Assembly: GCF_000963005.1 (NCBI RefSeq)
Contig: NZ_JZHZ01000007.1
Span: 2,695,138-2,759,137, forward strand
Origin: Xanthomonas sp. GPE 39
GTDB taxonomy: Bacteria > Pseudomonadota > Gammaproteobacteria > Xanthomonadales > Xanthomonadaceae
DNA: 64,000 nt
Direction: 5' to 3'
Part shown: positions 1-9,368 of the stretch, piece after piece
Layout of the letters: each line of letters begins with the position of its first letter
How positions within the stretch are numbered: the first letter of the stretch is position 1
Program-made: the position numbers and the translations under genes
Notes under the pieces: generated by a model
What the model was told of the DNA's origin: nothing
The model's input: the letters and a program-made list of their open reading frames with translations, nothing else
Databases searched by the model: none

Positions 1-521
1 TTCTGCTCGGCCTCCTGCTGCCGTTTCTGCTCGGTCAGATCGATCTGCTCCTGACGGCGTTTGGCCTCCTGCTCCTGCTTCTCTTTTTCTTGGGATATCG
101 CGGCACGGGTGGCGCGCTCCTGGTCCACCTTGTCCGGAACCGGGATGAAATCCTGCGCCTTCTGCTGCTGTGGCGTCGGTGCCTGCTGCGGTTTCGGCAC
201 GGGAACCGGCTGCGGCGGCGGCACGGTGTCTTCTTCGGCCACCTGCTTGACCGGCTCCGGTAGCGGCTCCGGCAATGGCTTGGGCGCGTCCTGCACGGCT
301 TTCTGCGCCGAGCGCACGTCCGACGCCGAAACCACCAGCGCGGCCTCCACCATCGGCGAGCCAGCCGCCGGCTCCACCTCGCGTACCGGCGACCACCACC
401 AGGCAAGGAAAAACAGCAGCGCGATCAGTACGTGCACCGCCAGGGCCAAGGCGATGCCGAAGATCAGACCATCACCGTCGTCCTGGAGACGCGGCGGTCG
501 GGAATCGACGTCAGCGTGCAT
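1..521 (-). CDS. tolA: TolA, N-terminal part (gene runs off the window)
   Basis: This is the Tol-Pal system protein that bridges the inner membrane TolQR motor to the outer membrane/Pal complex. Only about 173 N-terminal codons are in the window; the stop lies before base 1. The start ATG (519-521) overlaps the end of tolR by 11 bases. The protein has a short cytoplasmic head, one hydrophobic segment at about residues 21-41 (FGIALALAVHVLIALLFF), a Pro-rich stretch (about 70-110), and then a Gln/Glu/Lys/Arg-rich helical region, as expected for TolA domain II. The identity is supported by this architecture and by its place directly after tolR and tolQ. The C-terminal Pal/TolB-binding domain cannot be checked. 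Confidence 0.9.
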   Translation of the reverse strand, partial: MHADVDSRPPRLQDDGDGLIFGIALALAVHVLIALLFFLAWWWSPVREVEPAAGSPMVEAALVVSASDVRSAQKAVQDAPKPLPEPLPEPVKQVAEEDTVPPPQPVPVPKPQQAPTPQQQKAQDFIPVPDKVDQERATRAAISQEKEKQEQEAKRRQEQIDLTEQKRQQEAEQ

Positions 522-948
522 TGTGTCCCGGCTGACTCATCAGACCGACCTTGGGAACGCCCGCCTGCTGCAACAGGACCATGGTGTCCATGACCAACTG
601 GTAGTTGGAGCTGCCGGGCGCGGCAACGAACACCGGCACGTTCTTATTCTGGCCGATGAATGCACGCACTTTCGCCTGCAACTCCTCCTTGGCGAGCTTC
701 TCCGGTTTACCGTCCTGCAGGGTCAAGGTGTACTTGCCATCGGCATCGACGGTGACGATGACCGGGTCTTTCTTGCTTTCCACCGAGCGTGCGGTGGAAT
801 CGGGCAGATCCACGTCCACGCTCAGACTGAGCAAGGGCGCGGTGACCATGAAGATGATCAGCAACACCAGCATCACGTCGATGTACGGCACGACGTTGAT
901 CTCGGATTTGAGTTTGCGGCGCTTGCGGCGAGAGATGGCGGCAGTCAT
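511..948 (-). CDS. tolR: TolR, ExbD/TolR family proton channel subunit
   Basis: TolR works with TolQ in the inner membrane to convert the proton motive force into movement of TolA during outer membrane constriction at division. The 145-residue protein has a basic N-terminus, one membrane segment with the family's essential aspartate (D24 in PYIDVMLVLL), and a periplasmic domain. I chose the ATG at 948 rather than upstream codons because it directly precedes the conserved SRRKRRKLKSEINVVPYID region and has AGGAT just before it. It lies 37 bases after tolQ and overlaps tolA, so the three are probably one transcript. Length is normal for TolR. Confidence 0.96.
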   Translation of the reverse strand: MTAAISRRKRRKLKSEINVVPYIDVMLVLLIIFMVTAPLLSLSVDVDLPDSTARSVESKKDPVIVTVDADGKYTLTLQDGKPEKLAKEELQAKVRAFIGQNKNVPVFVAAPGSSNYQLVMDTMVLLQQAGVPKVGLMSQPGHNAR

Positions 949-985
949 GCGGAAATCCTGTGAGTCGTGGACACGCGGGCGATGC

Positions 986-1762
986 TCAGTCGCCGGTGGC
1001 CTGGCGCTGCAGGATCGAGCTGAACTCCTCTGAGAAGGTCTCAAAGCGCACGGCCAGACGCTCGACGCGGGTAGTGAAGCGGTTGTACGCCCACACCGCC
1101 GGGATCGCCACGAACAAACCGATTGCGGTCGCGAACAACGCCTCGGAAATACCCGGCGCCACCGCCGCGATACCTGCCTGCTGGCCGCTGTTGATCATGT
1201 CGTGCATGGTCACCATGATGCCGAACACGGTGCCGACCAAGCCCACGTAGGGCGCGGTGGAACCGATATTGGCAAGCAGTTCCAGATTGCGCTCCAAACG
1301 ATCCACTTCGCGCGCATAGGTGGCGCGCATCGCCCGCTGCGCACCTTCCAACTGGATCCGGGCATCGAGATGACGCTTATCGCGCAGGCGGGCGAATTCG
1401 CGAAACCCCGCTTCGAAGATTGCCTCCAGGCCGCCGATCACGCGATTGCGGTCGGTCGCGCCAGCGTAGAGTTTGCTCAGGTCGGCACCGGACCAGAAGC
1501 GGTTCTCGAACGCATCAGCCTCGCGATTGGCTTGTTTGAACACCCGCCCCTTGCGAAAGATGATGACCCAACTGATCAGCGAGCCGAGCAGCAGCAGCAG
1601 CACGATCACCTTGACCGGCAAACTGGCCTTGACCATCAGGTCCAGGTAGTTGATGCCGCCGTGAGCGGCAGTACTGGCGACGGCCTGCGCGGCGGTCTGG
1701 GTCACGTCCTGCGGCAGGGTCTCCACCACTGTGTCCTGCAGGGCCAGAAGCAATGCAATCAT
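986..1762 (-). CDS. tolQ: TolQ, MotA/TolQ/ExbB family proton channel
   Basis: TolQ forms the pentameric inner-membrane channel of the Tol-Pal energising complex. The 258-residue protein has an N-terminal membrane segment (about 50-70), a cytoplasmic loop rich in charged residues, and two further membrane segments around TAPYVGLVGTVFGIM and ALFATAIGLFVAIPAVWAY, the family signature. The start ATG overlaps the ybgC stop as ATGA, which implies translational coupling. A GAGG Shine-Dalgarno lies about 8 bases upstream. Longer readings of this frame upstream are the antisense/other-frame shadow of ybgC. Confidence 0.97.
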   Translation of the reverse strand: MIALLLALQDTVVETLPQDVTQTAAQAVASTAAHGGINYLDLMVKASLPVKVIVLLLLLGSLISWVIIFRKGRVFKQANREADAFENRFWSGADLSKLYAGATDRNRVIGGLEAIFEAGFREFARLRDKRHLDARIQLEGAQRAMRATYAREVDRLERNLELLANIGSTAPYVGLVGTVFGIMVTMHDMINSGQQAGIAAVAPGISEALFATAIGLFVAIPAVWAYNRFTTRVERLAVRFETFSEEFSSILQRQATGD

Positions 1763-2232
1763 CCGTCGTTCCTCAGTGATTCGGCTTGAGTGATTTGAAT
1801 AACGTTCAATGCGGCGTACAACACATCGTCGATGCCGCGAGGACGGAAGCTGCCAGCGCCCAGCGCCGCCACCTTCACCTGCGCATGCAACAACAATTCG
1901 CCGTCGCGGTGAATCGACTGGGCGAACAGCAGGCTGGCACGCTTGCATTGCGACAACGCGACACCCACTTGCAGGGAATCGTCCAGGCGAGCCGGACGCA
2001 AGAAGTCGAGCTGCATCGCGCGCACCGCGAACACCAGATCGTGCTCCAGGCGCAAACGCTCCTGACCGTATCCCAACGCGCGCAGCCATTCCGTGCGCGC
2101 ACGTTCCAGAAAGGCAACGTAGCGCGCGTGGTAGACCACACCACCGGCGTCGGTATCTTCCCAGTAGACGCGTGTCGGCCAACTGAATAGAGGGCGGGAC
2201 TCGGGGCCAGCGATACGGGATTCGGTGGTCAT
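1759..2232 (-). CDS. ybgC: YbgC, Tol-Pal-associated acyl-CoA thioesterase
   Basis: YbgC is a small hotdog-fold acyl-CoA thioesterase that is encoded with tol-pal in most gammaproteobacteria; in other species it acts on acyl-CoA or acyl-ACP and is linked to phospholipid synthesis. The 157-residue protein carries the 4-hydroxybenzoyl-CoA thioesterase signature EDTDAGGVVYHARYVAFLER at residues 25-44, with the catalytic aspartate and conserved histidine. It is the first gene of the tolQRA run and overlaps tolQ by four bases. The first 15 residues (TESRIAGPESRP) look like translated GC-rich repeat sequence and are probably not part of the conserved fold. Confidence 0.95.
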   Translation of the reverse strand: MTTESRIAGPESRPLFSWPTRVYWEDTDAGGVVYHARYVAFLERARTEWLRALGYGQERLRLEHDLVFAVRAMQLDFLRPARLDDSLQVGVALSQCKRASLLFAQSIHRDGELLLHAQVKVAALGAGSFRPRGIDDVLYAALNVIQITQAESLRNDG

Positions 2233-2293
2233 GAGCGGTTCCTGGTCGAGGGTGAAGCGCCGATGGCGGTGTTCATCGCAGTCCTCGCTCGCA

Positions 2294-3337
2294 TCAGGAC
2301 AACTCCCCTAAGTCCCGAGCCTCGGTGCCCGGGTCCCGCTTGGGCTGCATGCCCAGATGCAGATACGCCTTGTTGGTGGCCATCCGCCCACGCGCGGTGC
2401 GGATCAGGTAGCCCTGTTGGATCAAATAAGGCTCGATCACGTCCTCCAGAGTGCCACGCTCCTCCGACAGCGAAGCGGCCAGCGACTCGACTCCAACCGG
2501 ACCACCGTCGAAATAGTCGATGATCGTGCGCAGCAGGCGCCGGTCCAGTTCGTCGAAGCCTTCGGCATCCACCTTGAGCATCTGCGTGGCCGCCTGCGCA
2601 ACCGCCAGGTCGATGTGCCCGCCAGCGCGCACCTGGGCAAAGTCGCGCACCCGCCGCAGCAGGCGATTGGCGATGCGCGGGGTGCCACGCGCGCGCCGCG
2701 CGATCTCGGCACAGCCATCGGCGTCGCACGCAATCCCGAGGATGCCGGCGGAACGGCGCACGATCCGCGCCAGCTCTTCCGGCGTGTAGAACGCCAGACG
2801 TTGCACGATACCGAAACGATCACGCAGCGGCGCGGTCAGCAGACCCGCGCGCGTGGTGGCGCCAATCAGCGTGAACGGCGGCAGGTCGATCTTGATCGAG
2901 CGCGCGGCAGGTCCCTCGCCGATCATGATGTCGATCTGGAAGTCCTCCATCGCCGGATACAGCACCTCTTCGACCACCGGCGACAAACGGTGGATCTCGT
3001 CAACGAACAACACATCGTGCGGCTGCAGATTGGTCAGCAGCGCGGCCAGATCGCCGGCTTTTTCGATGACTGGGCCGGAGGTCACCCGCAGGTTGACACC
3101 CAGCTCATTGGCGATGACGTGACTGAGCGTGGTCTTGCCCAAACCGGGCGGCCCGAAGATCAGCACGTGATCCAACGCCTCGCCGCGTGCCTTCGCCGCT
3201 TCGATGTAGATCGACAATTGCTCGCGCACCGGCTGCTGGCCGAGATAATCGTCCAGCCGTTTGGGTCGGATGCTGGCCTCGACCGCCTCGTCCTCGCCGG
3301 TGGCGTTGCTGCCGATGATGCGCTCCATCAGCGGCAC
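2294..3337 (-). CDS. ruvB: RuvB, Holliday junction branch migration ATPase
   Basis: RuvB is the hexameric AAA+ motor that, loaded by RuvA, drives branch migration of Holliday junctions. The 347-residue protein shows Walker A GPPGLGKT (62-69), Walker B FVDEIH (111-116), sensor 1 GATTR (159-163), LRDRFG (171-176), and the C-terminal winged-helix DNA-binding region. Length is normal for the family. The last dozen residues ([15 protein letters not shown]) are encoded by a GC-rich repeat-like stretch (2311-2339). It is separated from ruvA by kup. ybgC follows 61 bases downstream. Confidence 0.98.
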   Translation of the reverse strand: MPLMERIIGSNATGEDEAVEASIRPKRLDDYLGQQPVREQLSIYIEAAKARGEALDHVLIFGPPGLGKTTLSHVIANELGVNLRVTSGPVIEKAGDLAALLTNLQPHDVLFVDEIHRLSPVVEEVLYPAMEDFQIDIMIGEGPAARSIKIDLPPFTLIGATTRAGLLTAPLRDRFGIVQRLAFYTPEELARIVRRSAGILGIACDADGCAEIARRARGTPRIANRLLRRVRDFAQVRAGGHIDLAVAQAATQMLKVDAEGFDELDRRLLRTIIDYFDGGPVGVESLAASLSEERGTLEDVIEPYLIQQGYLIRTARGRMATNKAYLHLGMQPKRDPGTEARDLGELS

Positions 3338-3488
3338 TCGCGACGTGGACCATGGTCGCTGACACAGGCTCCGCCCATCGGGCAGATCATCAACGAACGA
3401 ACGGTGGCAAGGGCGCGGATCGGCATGCGTCTATTGTAGGCAAGGAGTGCGTGCGCTGCCGCGTTTTCGCATCCCACGCCCAGCCCAC

Positions 3489-5402
3489 TCAGATCTCCAC
3501 CTGCGCACCCAACTCCACCAGCCGATTACCGGGGATACGGAAGAAACCCGTGGCGGGGGCGGCGTTGCGGTGCATGAGCGCAAAGAGCTTGTCGCGCCAG
3601 ATGGGCATGCCGCGATTGGCGCTGGCAACGATCGTCTCGCGACTGGCGAAGTAGGTGGTATCCATCGGGTCGAAGTACGTCCCGCCCTGGTCGCAGGAAC
3701 GCATCAGCGCCAGCGGCACATCCGGGGTCTCCATGAAGCCGAAGCGCACATAGACACGGTAGAACTCGTCACCGATGGCATCCATCTTCAACCGCTGCTT
3801 GGCGGCCGCATATGGCACCGGCAGTGTCTCCACGGTTAGGAACACGTTGCGCTCGTGCAGCACCTTGTTGTGCTTGAGGTTGTGCATCAGTGCATGCGGC
3901 ACCACCATCGGGTCGGCGGTGAGGAACACTGCAGTTCCCGGCACACGCACCGGTGGCGCCAGCATCAACCCGGGCAGGAAGGTATCGAGCTTGATGCCGT
4001 CCTTGCGAATTTCGTCATGCAGCAGCTTGCGGCCGCGACGCCAGGTGCGCATCAGGGTGAACAGGATCAGGCCGAGCAACAGCGGGAACCAGGCGCCGTC
4101 CATGAACTTGATGATGTTGGCGTAGAAAAACGCGCCGTCCACTGTCAAAAACACCAACGCGAACAGCCACAACAAGGGTGCAGGCATACGCGGATTGGCG
4201 CGCGCATAGATGATCATCAGTACCGTCGTGATCAACATGGTGCCGATCACAGACACGCCGTAGGCCGTGGCCAGCGACGCCGAGTCGCCGAAACCGATCA
4301 CCGCCACCACCACCAATGCCAGCAGGCACCAGTTCACCGCCGGCACGTAGATCTGGCCGATGGTGGAATCGGAGGTGTGGCGAATGTGCATGCGCGGGAT
4401 GTAGCCCAACTGCATGGCCTGGCTGGCGACCGAATAGGCACCAGTAATCAGGGCCTGCGAAGCGATCACCGTCGCCGCTGTGGCCAGCACGATCATCGGA
4501 TACAGCGCCCACGCCGGCACGGCCTCGTAAAACGGATTATTGACGGCGGCGGGGTGGCGCAACATCAATGCACCCTGCCCGAGATAGGTCAGGGTGAGCA
4601 TCGGCAACACCACGAACTGCCAGGAGCGTCGGATCGCCTTGGCACCGAAATGCCCCATGTCCGCGTAAAGCGCTTCGCCACCGGTGACCGCGAGCACCAC
4701 CGCACCGAGGACGAACACCGCATGCCAATTATGTTCGGCGAAGAAACGCATGCCCCACCACGGATTGAGCGCGTACAGCACTTCCGGCGCCTGCACCAGG
4801 TTGTAGACGCCGATCGCGCCCAACGCCACGAACCAGACCAGGGTAATCGGGCCGAACGCCTTACCCACGCGCTCGGTACCGAAGCGCTGCCCAAGAAACA
4901 GCACCACCAGCACCAGCAAGGTGATCGGCACGACGAACGGCTGCAGGCGCGGCGCGGCCACTTGCAGGCCCTCCACCGCTGATAGCACCGAAATCGCCGG
5001 GGTAATCACACCATCGCCGAAAAACAGCGACGCGCCGAAGATTCCGAGAATACCCACGACGTACATCGAGCGCGAACCGGCAGGCAACGTGCGCTGCGCC
5101 AGCGCGGTCAACGCCATGATGCCGCCCTCGCCGTCGTTGTCGGCGCGCATAATCACCGTGACGTACTTGAGCGTGACCACCAGCATCAACGCCCAGAACA
5201 CCAGCGAGAGAATGCCCAACACCGTGTTGTGATCTGGGCTGAGCCCATAGTGCGGCGAGAACGCCTCCTTGAGCGTGTACAGCGGGCTGGTGCCGATATC
5301 GCCGAACACCACGCCAATCGCCGTCAGCATCAGGCCGAAACCCGGTTTGGCATGTGAATCGTGACTCCCTGGGCGGGAGGTGGAACTTGGAGAGCTGGAC
5401 AT
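3489..5402 (-). CDS. kup: Kup family low-affinity potassium transporter
   Basis: This is a K+/H+ symporter of the KUP/HAK/KT family in the inner membrane. The 637-residue product has about 12 hydrophobic segments in the first 450 residues and a soluble C-terminal domain. The family signature [19 protein letters not shown] follows soon after the start, and [18 protein letters not shown] and [13 protein letters not shown] are also diagnostic. The ATG at 5402 was chosen because it gives a short polar N-terminus before the conserved region; the open frame upstream overlaps ruvA in another frame. The gene sits between ruvA and ruvB on the same strand, so it may share their transcript. No regulatory site is evident. 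Confidence 0.96.
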   Translation of the reverse strand: MSSSPSSTSRPGSHDSHAKPGFGLMLTAIGVVFGDIGTSPLYTLKEAFSPHYGLSPDHNTVLGILSLVFWALMLVVTLKYVTVIMRADNDGEGGIMALTALAQRTLPAGSRSMYVVGILGIFGASLFFGDGVITPAISVLSAVEGLQVAAPRLQPFVVPITLLVLVVLFLGQRFGTERVGKAFGPITLVWFVALGAIGVYNLVQAPEVLYALNPWWGMRFFAEHNWHAVFVLGAVVLAVTGGEALYADMGHFGAKAIRRSWQFVVLPMLTLTYLGQGALMLRHPAAVNNPFYEAVPAWALYPMIVLATAATVIASQALITGAYSVASQAMQLGYIPRMHIRHTSDSTIGQIYVPAVNWCLLALVVVAVIGFGDSASLATAYGVSVIGTMLITTVLMIIYARANPRMPAPLLWLFALVFLTVDGAFFYANIIKFMDGAWFPLLLGLILFTLMRTWRRGRKLLHDEIRKDGIKLDTFLPGLMLAPPVRVPGTAVFLTADPMVVPHALMHNLKHNKVLHERNVFLTVETLPVPYAAAKQRLKMDAIGDEFYRVYVRFGFMETPDVPLALMRSCDQGGTYFDPMDTTYFASRETIVASANRGMPIWRDKLFALMHRNAAPATGFFRIPGNRLVELGAQVEI

Positions 5403-5463
5403 GGTCACAGAGTAACGCCAGGACGTGAAGAATACGCAGGGGGAGGCCGGAGCTGCCGACCGA

Positions 5464-6048
5464 TCAGCGCAGCGCCGACTGCAAAGCCTTACGAATGACC
5501 ATGGCAACCTCGTCGCCATCGGCAGCGGCATCGCGCGCCATCTTCGCCGCTTCGGCCGGTTTGTAGCCGAGCTGCTGCAGCGCCGACGTGGCCTCGGAGA
5601 TCGCGTCGGCCCCCAGTTGCCCGGTGATCGGCACGCCGCCACTGAAGTCCGCCGCACGATCGCGCAGCTCCACCACCATTCGCTCGGCAGTCTTCTTGCC
5701 GATGCCCGGGATGCGGGTCAGTGCGGTGACATCGGCGGCGGTAATCAGCCGGCTGAACTCGTCCACGCTGACCCCGGACAGTACCGCCAAGGCGATCTTC
5801 GCGCCGATACCGGTGACCCGTTGCACATCACGAAACAGGCGCCGCTCGCTCTCGCGCAGGAAACCGTACAGCGCGACGCTATCCTCCTTTTGCGCATAGT
5901 GGGTAAACAGGATCACCTCGCGACCGACATCGGGCAGGTCGTAGAAGGTGCTCATTGGCGCCTCCAGTTCGTAGCCAACCCCACCAACGTCGATCACCAG
6001 CCATGGCGGCTGTTTGTAAGCGAGGATGCCGCGCAGACGACCGATCAT
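5464..6048 (-). CDS. ruvA: RuvA, Holliday junction binding protein
   Basis: RuvA tetramers bind the four-way junction and load RuvB. The 194-residue protein starts with the canonical [11 protein letters not shown]-fold sequence, contains the paired helix-hairpin-helix motifs ([16 protein letters not shown] and [17 protein letters not shown]) and ends with the three-helix domain that contacts RuvB ([19 protein letters not shown]). The start at 6048 is fixed by the conserved N-terminus. It lies about 160 bases downstream of ruvC and about 60 bases before kup. Confidence 0.98.
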   Translation of the reverse strand: MIGRLRGILAYKQPPWLVIDVGGVGYELEAPMSTFYDLPDVGREVILFTHYAQKEDSVALYGFLRESERRLFRDVQRVTGIGAKIALAVLSGVSVDEFSRLITAADVTALTRIPGIGKKTAERMVVELRDRAADFSGGVPITGQLGADAISEATSALQQLGYKPAEAAKMARDAAADGDEVAMVIRKALQSALR

Positions 6049-6211
6049 CGCAGCCCCCCGACGCAATGCGCGAGGTGCGGACACAAATGCGCAACAGCCA
6101 ACCGTGCGACAGGCAAGCATCGCAAGGCCAGCACCGCATCATGCGCACTCACACCGACCGAGCGGCACGCAGTACGCCTGCCCCCCATGCGTCCGATCCC
6201 GCGATGCTCGC

Positions 6212-6892
6212 TCATTTTCTACTCCATGCCTGTTGCGTGCCCACGCCCAAGCGTTGCGCAGTGGCACGCACATGCGCATGGGTGATCGCCACCGCCAGCG
6301 CATCGGCGGCATCGGCCTGCAATTTCCCGCTCAAGCTCAACATCAACCCGACCATGTGCTGCACCTGTTGTTTCTCCGCCGCGCCCTTACCGACAAGCGC
6401 CAGCTTGATTTCCTTGGCGGCGTACTCGTGCACCGGCAGGTCGCGCAGCACCACCGCGCAAATCGCCGCGCCACGGGCATGACCAAGTTTCAGCGCCGCA
6501 TCGGCGCTCTTGCCCATGAACACCCGCTCGATCGCCACTTCCTGCGGCCGATACTCCTCGATCAGCGCATCGAGTCCGTGCAGCAGACGCTTGAGCCGCT
6601 GCGAGAAATCGCCCTCACCGAGCAAACGCAACGGCGCATGGTAGACGTGCCGAGCACGGCCAGCAGCGTCCACGTCGATGATGCCCACACCTGTGCGCTG
6701 CGAACCGGGGTCGATGCCGAGAATGCGAACGTCGCCAGGACTGAAGGCCGGCGACGTAGGACGCGAAGGGCTTGCCGCGCGAGGACCGGATGGTGGCAAG
6801 GCACGCCACGACGAGGGCGCGTCAGGCGCTGGCAACGCGCTGTATCGCGTCGCGCTCCCGGCAAGCCCACCGGATCCCGGCGAACACACCAT
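6212..6892 (-). CDS. ruvC: RuvC, Holliday junction resolvase with unusual N-terminal extension
   Basis: RuvC is the endonuclease that nicks Holliday junctions symmetrically. The catalytic acidic residues are all present: D in LGIDPG, E in AIERVF, and both D in ADAADALA (D61, E122, D194, D197 in this numbering; D7, E68, D140, D143 of the core). The core is normal at about 172 residues, but its first codon (6728-6730, where family members usually begin) is GTT, not a start codon. The nearest in-frame starts are a TTG at 6799 and the ATG at 6892. I used 6892 because that ATG overlaps the yebC stop as TGATG, suggesting translational coupling. This adds 54 Pro/Ser/Ala-rich residues without family resemblance. 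The function is certain, the start is not. Confidence 0.88.
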   Translation of the reverse strand: MVCSPGSGGLAGSATRYSALPAPDAPSSWRALPPSGPRAASPSRPTSPAFSPGDVRILGIDPGSQRTGVGIIDVDAAGRARHVYHAPLRLLGEGDFSQRLKRLLHGLDALIEEYRPQEVAIERVFMGKSADAALKLGHARGAAICAVVLRDLPVHEYAAKEIKLALVGKGAAEKQQVQHMVGLMLSLSGKLQADAADALAVAITHAHVRATAQRLGVGTQQAWSRK

Positions 6893-7626
6893 CAGCCCCC
6901 GCCACTCAATGCAGCCTGATCCACGTTGGAGTAAACATTCTGCACATCGTCGAGGTCTTCCAGCATGTCCAACAACTTGCGCACTTGCATGCCGGTATCG
7001 CTGTCCACCGCGATATCGTTGTCGGCGCGAAACGTGATGTCGGCATGGTCGGCAACCAATCCGGCCGCGTCCATGGCGTCCTTGACCGCCTGGAAGGTAT
7101 CCGGCGCGGTCAGCACGTCAATCGCCCCATCCTCTGGATAGACCACGATGTCGTCGGCACCGGCCTCGATCGCCGCCTCGGTGATTTTTTCCTCGTCGGC
7201 ACCGGCGGCGAAGCTGAGCACGCCCAGACGTTTGAACATGAAGGCGACGGAACCTTCGGTGCCCATGTTGCCACCGCACTTGCTGAAGGCATGGCGCACG
7301 TCGGCCACGGTACGGACGCGGTTGTCGGTCAGGCAGTCCACGATCACCGCCACTCCGCCCGGTGCGTAGCCCTCGTAACGGATTTCCTCGTACTCCACCC
7401 CTTCCAGCTCGCCGGTGGCTTTCTTGATCGCGCGCTCGATCACGTCCTTGGACATGTTAGACGCCAGACCCTTGTCCATCGCCACCCGCAGCCGCGGATT
7501 GTTCGACGGATCGCCGCCGCCTGCACGCGCGGCAACGCCGATCTCGCGGATGATCTTGGTGAAAATCTTGCCACGCTTCGCATCGGATGCGTTCTTGCGG
7601 GCTTCGATCGAGGGGCCTCTACCCAT
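6892..7626 (-). CDS. yebC: YebC/PmpR family protein (TACO1-like)
   Basis: This protein of 244 residues belongs to the YebC family, known as DNA-binding regulators in some bacteria and as a factor that relieves ribosome stalling at proline-rich stretches in others. The family N-terminus [20 protein letters not shown] and the motif [15 protein letters not shown] are clear, followed by the three-domain layout with the acidic C-terminal part. It is upstream of ruvC in the same order found in many gammaproteobacteria (yebC-ruvC-ruvA-ruvB), and its stop overlaps the ruvC ATG. Confidence 0.97.
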   Translation of the reverse strand: MGRGPSIEARKNASDAKRGKIFTKIIREIGVAARAGGGDPSNNPRLRVAMDKGLASNMSKDVIERAIKKATGELEGVEYEEIRYEGYAPGGVAVIVDCLTDNRVRTVADVRHAFSKCGGNMGTEGSVAFMFKRLGVLSFAAGADEEKITEAAIEAGADDIVVYPEDGAIDVLTAPDTFQAVKDAMDAAGLVADHADITFRADNDIAVDSDTGMQVRKLLDMLEDLDDVQNVYSNVDQAALSGGG

Positions 7627-7704
7627 GGGGCGTTCCGGACATCTGTAAGGACAGACGGCGAATCTTACTCGATTGCACTGCCACGCCCCATCGCTGTGCG
7701 CGAT

Positions 7705-8325
7705 TCATCCGGCGAAGCGCCCGTCGCGCAAGAACGCGGCAACCTGGCGCGCGGCCTGCGAGGAGAGCAAAAGGCCGCTATGACTGGCCCGGACCTGGCA
7801 ATGGTCGCTGAGCCCCGGCACCCAGGTCTCGGCGAGGGCCACGGTCCCGTCGGAAGCCGGACCCAAGGCAGCAAAACGCATCCCCAACCCACGCGGCAAC
7901 GTTCCGGCGATTGAGCCGACCTGCGCTGCGCCATCCCAGCCGCACAATCCACGTTGCAACAACGCGGCGCTGCGCCCCAACACCACGCCAAGGCGGCGCT
8001 GAACCAAGGCCCCAGCGACAGCACTGCCTGCCAATGGACTGCCAAGACACACCACCCTGGTCACTGGCAGCGCGGGCATCTGGCGCAAGGCATGCAGTGC
8101 GATCAGGCCCCCCAAGCTGTGCCCGACCAGGGCCACTGGCCCCGAGACCGCCAGACGCGCGATGTGCGCATGCAACTGCGGTAACGCCGCATCGGCACCA
8201 CCGAAGACCGTCGAATAGCCGACACAGGTCACCTGGAACCCCTGACGGCGCAGCCGCAGCGCCAATGGCAGCAGGTATGGCCGCGCATTCCAGAGCCCAT
8301 GCAGCAACAGCACCTGCGAAGACAT
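7705..8325 (-). CDS. Alpha/beta hydrolase fold protein (lipase/esterase-like)
   Basis: The 206-residue protein has the alpha/beta hydrolase layout: an oxyanion LLHGLW near the start (6-11), the nucleophile elbow GHSLGG with S70, and plausible acid and base residues at D159 (PASDG) and H182 (ASHSG). No signal peptide is visible, so it should be cytoplasmic. The length and the bare fold resemble small lipase-class/PGAP1-like hydrolases. The substrate cannot be told from sequence. The ATG at 8325 was preferred to one nine codons upstream because the core begins immediately (SSQVLLLHG). It stands alone between yebC and a GNAT gene. Confidence 0.85.
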   Translation of the reverse strand: MSSQVLLLHGLWNARPYLLPLALRLRRQGFQVTCVGYSTVFGGADAALPQLHAHIARLAVSGPVALVGHSLGGLIALHALRQMPALPVTRVVCLGSPLAGSAVAGALVQRRLGVVLGRSAALLQRGLCGWDGAAQVGSIAGTLPRGLGMRFAALGPASDGTVALAETWVPGLSDHCQVRASHSGLLLSSQAARQVAAFLRDGRFAG

Positions 8326-8482
8326 GCGCTCAGCCACGAGTGACGCCAACAAGGCAAGCGCCGTCGTCTAGAAAAACACCACAACGATCCTGGCGCAGGT
8401 CGCGAGGCATGGCTTGAACCAGGGCGATCTGGCGTACACGCCAAGCGCGACCGTCATTGCACAACCGCTTCATGCGTATCGA

Positions 8483-9001
8483 CTAACCACGCAGCGCCGG
8501 CCTGCGCAGAATGAACTCCAGGTCGCGGACCTGCCCCACCGGGAATTCGTAGGTCCCCACCTTCTCGAAACCGTAGCGCGCATAGAAGCGCTGCGCAGCG
8601 AGATTCTCCGACCACACGCCCACCCACAGCGTGCGCGGACCATCGCGCTCCAGCCAAGCCAATGCAGTCTCGAACAGACGACTGCCCCAGCCACTGTTCT
8701 GGTAGGCGCGCAGCAGGTACAGCCGCTTCAATTCGCCATCGCCGGGCCGCACCTGCACATGCGGCAACCCGCACGGGCCAGCCGCGGCATGCCCGATCAC
8801 CGCGCCATCGTGCTCGACCAGCCAGAGCGCATAGTCCGGATGCGTCAACACGAGCTGCGCACGCGCGAGCGAATACGCCTCATCCAGAAAGGCACGCAGG
8901 TCCGATTCGGAATAGAGATGACCGAAGGTTTCGCTGAACGTCGCCGTCGCGATCCGCGTCACCGCCTCGGCATCGTCGAGCCCGGCGCGGCGAATCCGCA
9001 C
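8483..9001 (-). CDS. GNAT family N-acetyltransferase
   Basis: The 172-residue protein begins with the typical GNAT strand RIRRAGLDDAEAVTRIA. It contains the acetyl-CoA binding stretch LKRLYLLRAYQNSGWGSRLF, where QNSGWG matches the Q/R-x-x-G-x-G motif, and ends with the conserved NLAAQRFYARYGFEKVG. Such enzymes acetylate amines on small molecules, proteins or peptides; nothing here identifies the substrate. It lies four bases downstream of the small acidic protein gene on the same strand and could be co-transcribed with it. Confidence 0.92.
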   Translation of the reverse strand: MRIRRAGLDDAEAVTRIATATFSETFGHLYSESDLRAFLDEAYSLARAQLVLTHPDYALWLVEHDGAVIGHAAAGPCGLPHVQVRPGDGELKRLYLLRAYQNSGWGSRLFETALAWLERDGPRTLWVGVWSENLAAQRFYARYGFEKVGTYEFPVGQVRDLEFILRRPALRG

Positions 9002-9004
9002 CGC

Positions 9005-9328
9005 TCAGCGCGCCGTGTGTTCTGCGTCGGAGGCCTCGTCGTCGCTTTCCTCCTCGCCTTCTTCTTCCTCGCCTTCTTCTTCCTCGCCTTCTTCGTCCTC
9101 GTCGTATTCCTCGTCCTCGTCGTCCTCGTATTCATAATCGTCTTCGCCGAAATCCTCGCCATCCCAGCGGCCTTCCGGATCCTCTACGAAGGCCAGCGGT
9201 GCGTTGGCGCCTTGACCCACACGCACCAGCCACCCGCCGAATACGCGCGCACGCTGGGTGACGATGGCATCCACTGCACCGTCATTACCGAGGGTTTCCC
9301 ACTCCAGATTGAATGCGTTCTCGCTCAT
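9005..9328 (-). CDS. Small protein with long poly-acidic C-terminal tail
   Basis: I do not recognise a named family. The 107-residue product has a folded-looking first half (ENAFNLEWETLGNDGAVDA, GGWLVRVGQG) followed by a tail from about residue 50 made almost only of Glu, Asp, Tyr and Gly, encoded by GAG/GAA/GAC tracts (about 9040-9165). Such tails are common in proteins that bind basic partners, but no role can be assigned. It is located between aspS (40 bases upstream) and a GNAT gene (immediately downstream). The ATG at 9328 has a GAGAG sequence just before it. The repetitive tail could vary by replication slippage. Confidence 0.8.
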   Translation of the reverse strand: MSENAFNLEWETLGNDGAVDAIVTQRARVFGGWLVRVGQGANAPLAFVEDPEGRWDGEDFGEDDYEYEDDEDEEYDEDEEGEEEEGEEEEGEEESDDEASDAEHTAR

Positions 9329-9368
9329 GTGACTCTCTTCGCTAAGACAGGTGGATAGATAAAGAAAA

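Noticed and set aside
61-963. Long plus-strand frame over tolA and tolR
   Set aside because: It is antisense to two clear Tol genes, has no family resemblance and no start signal.
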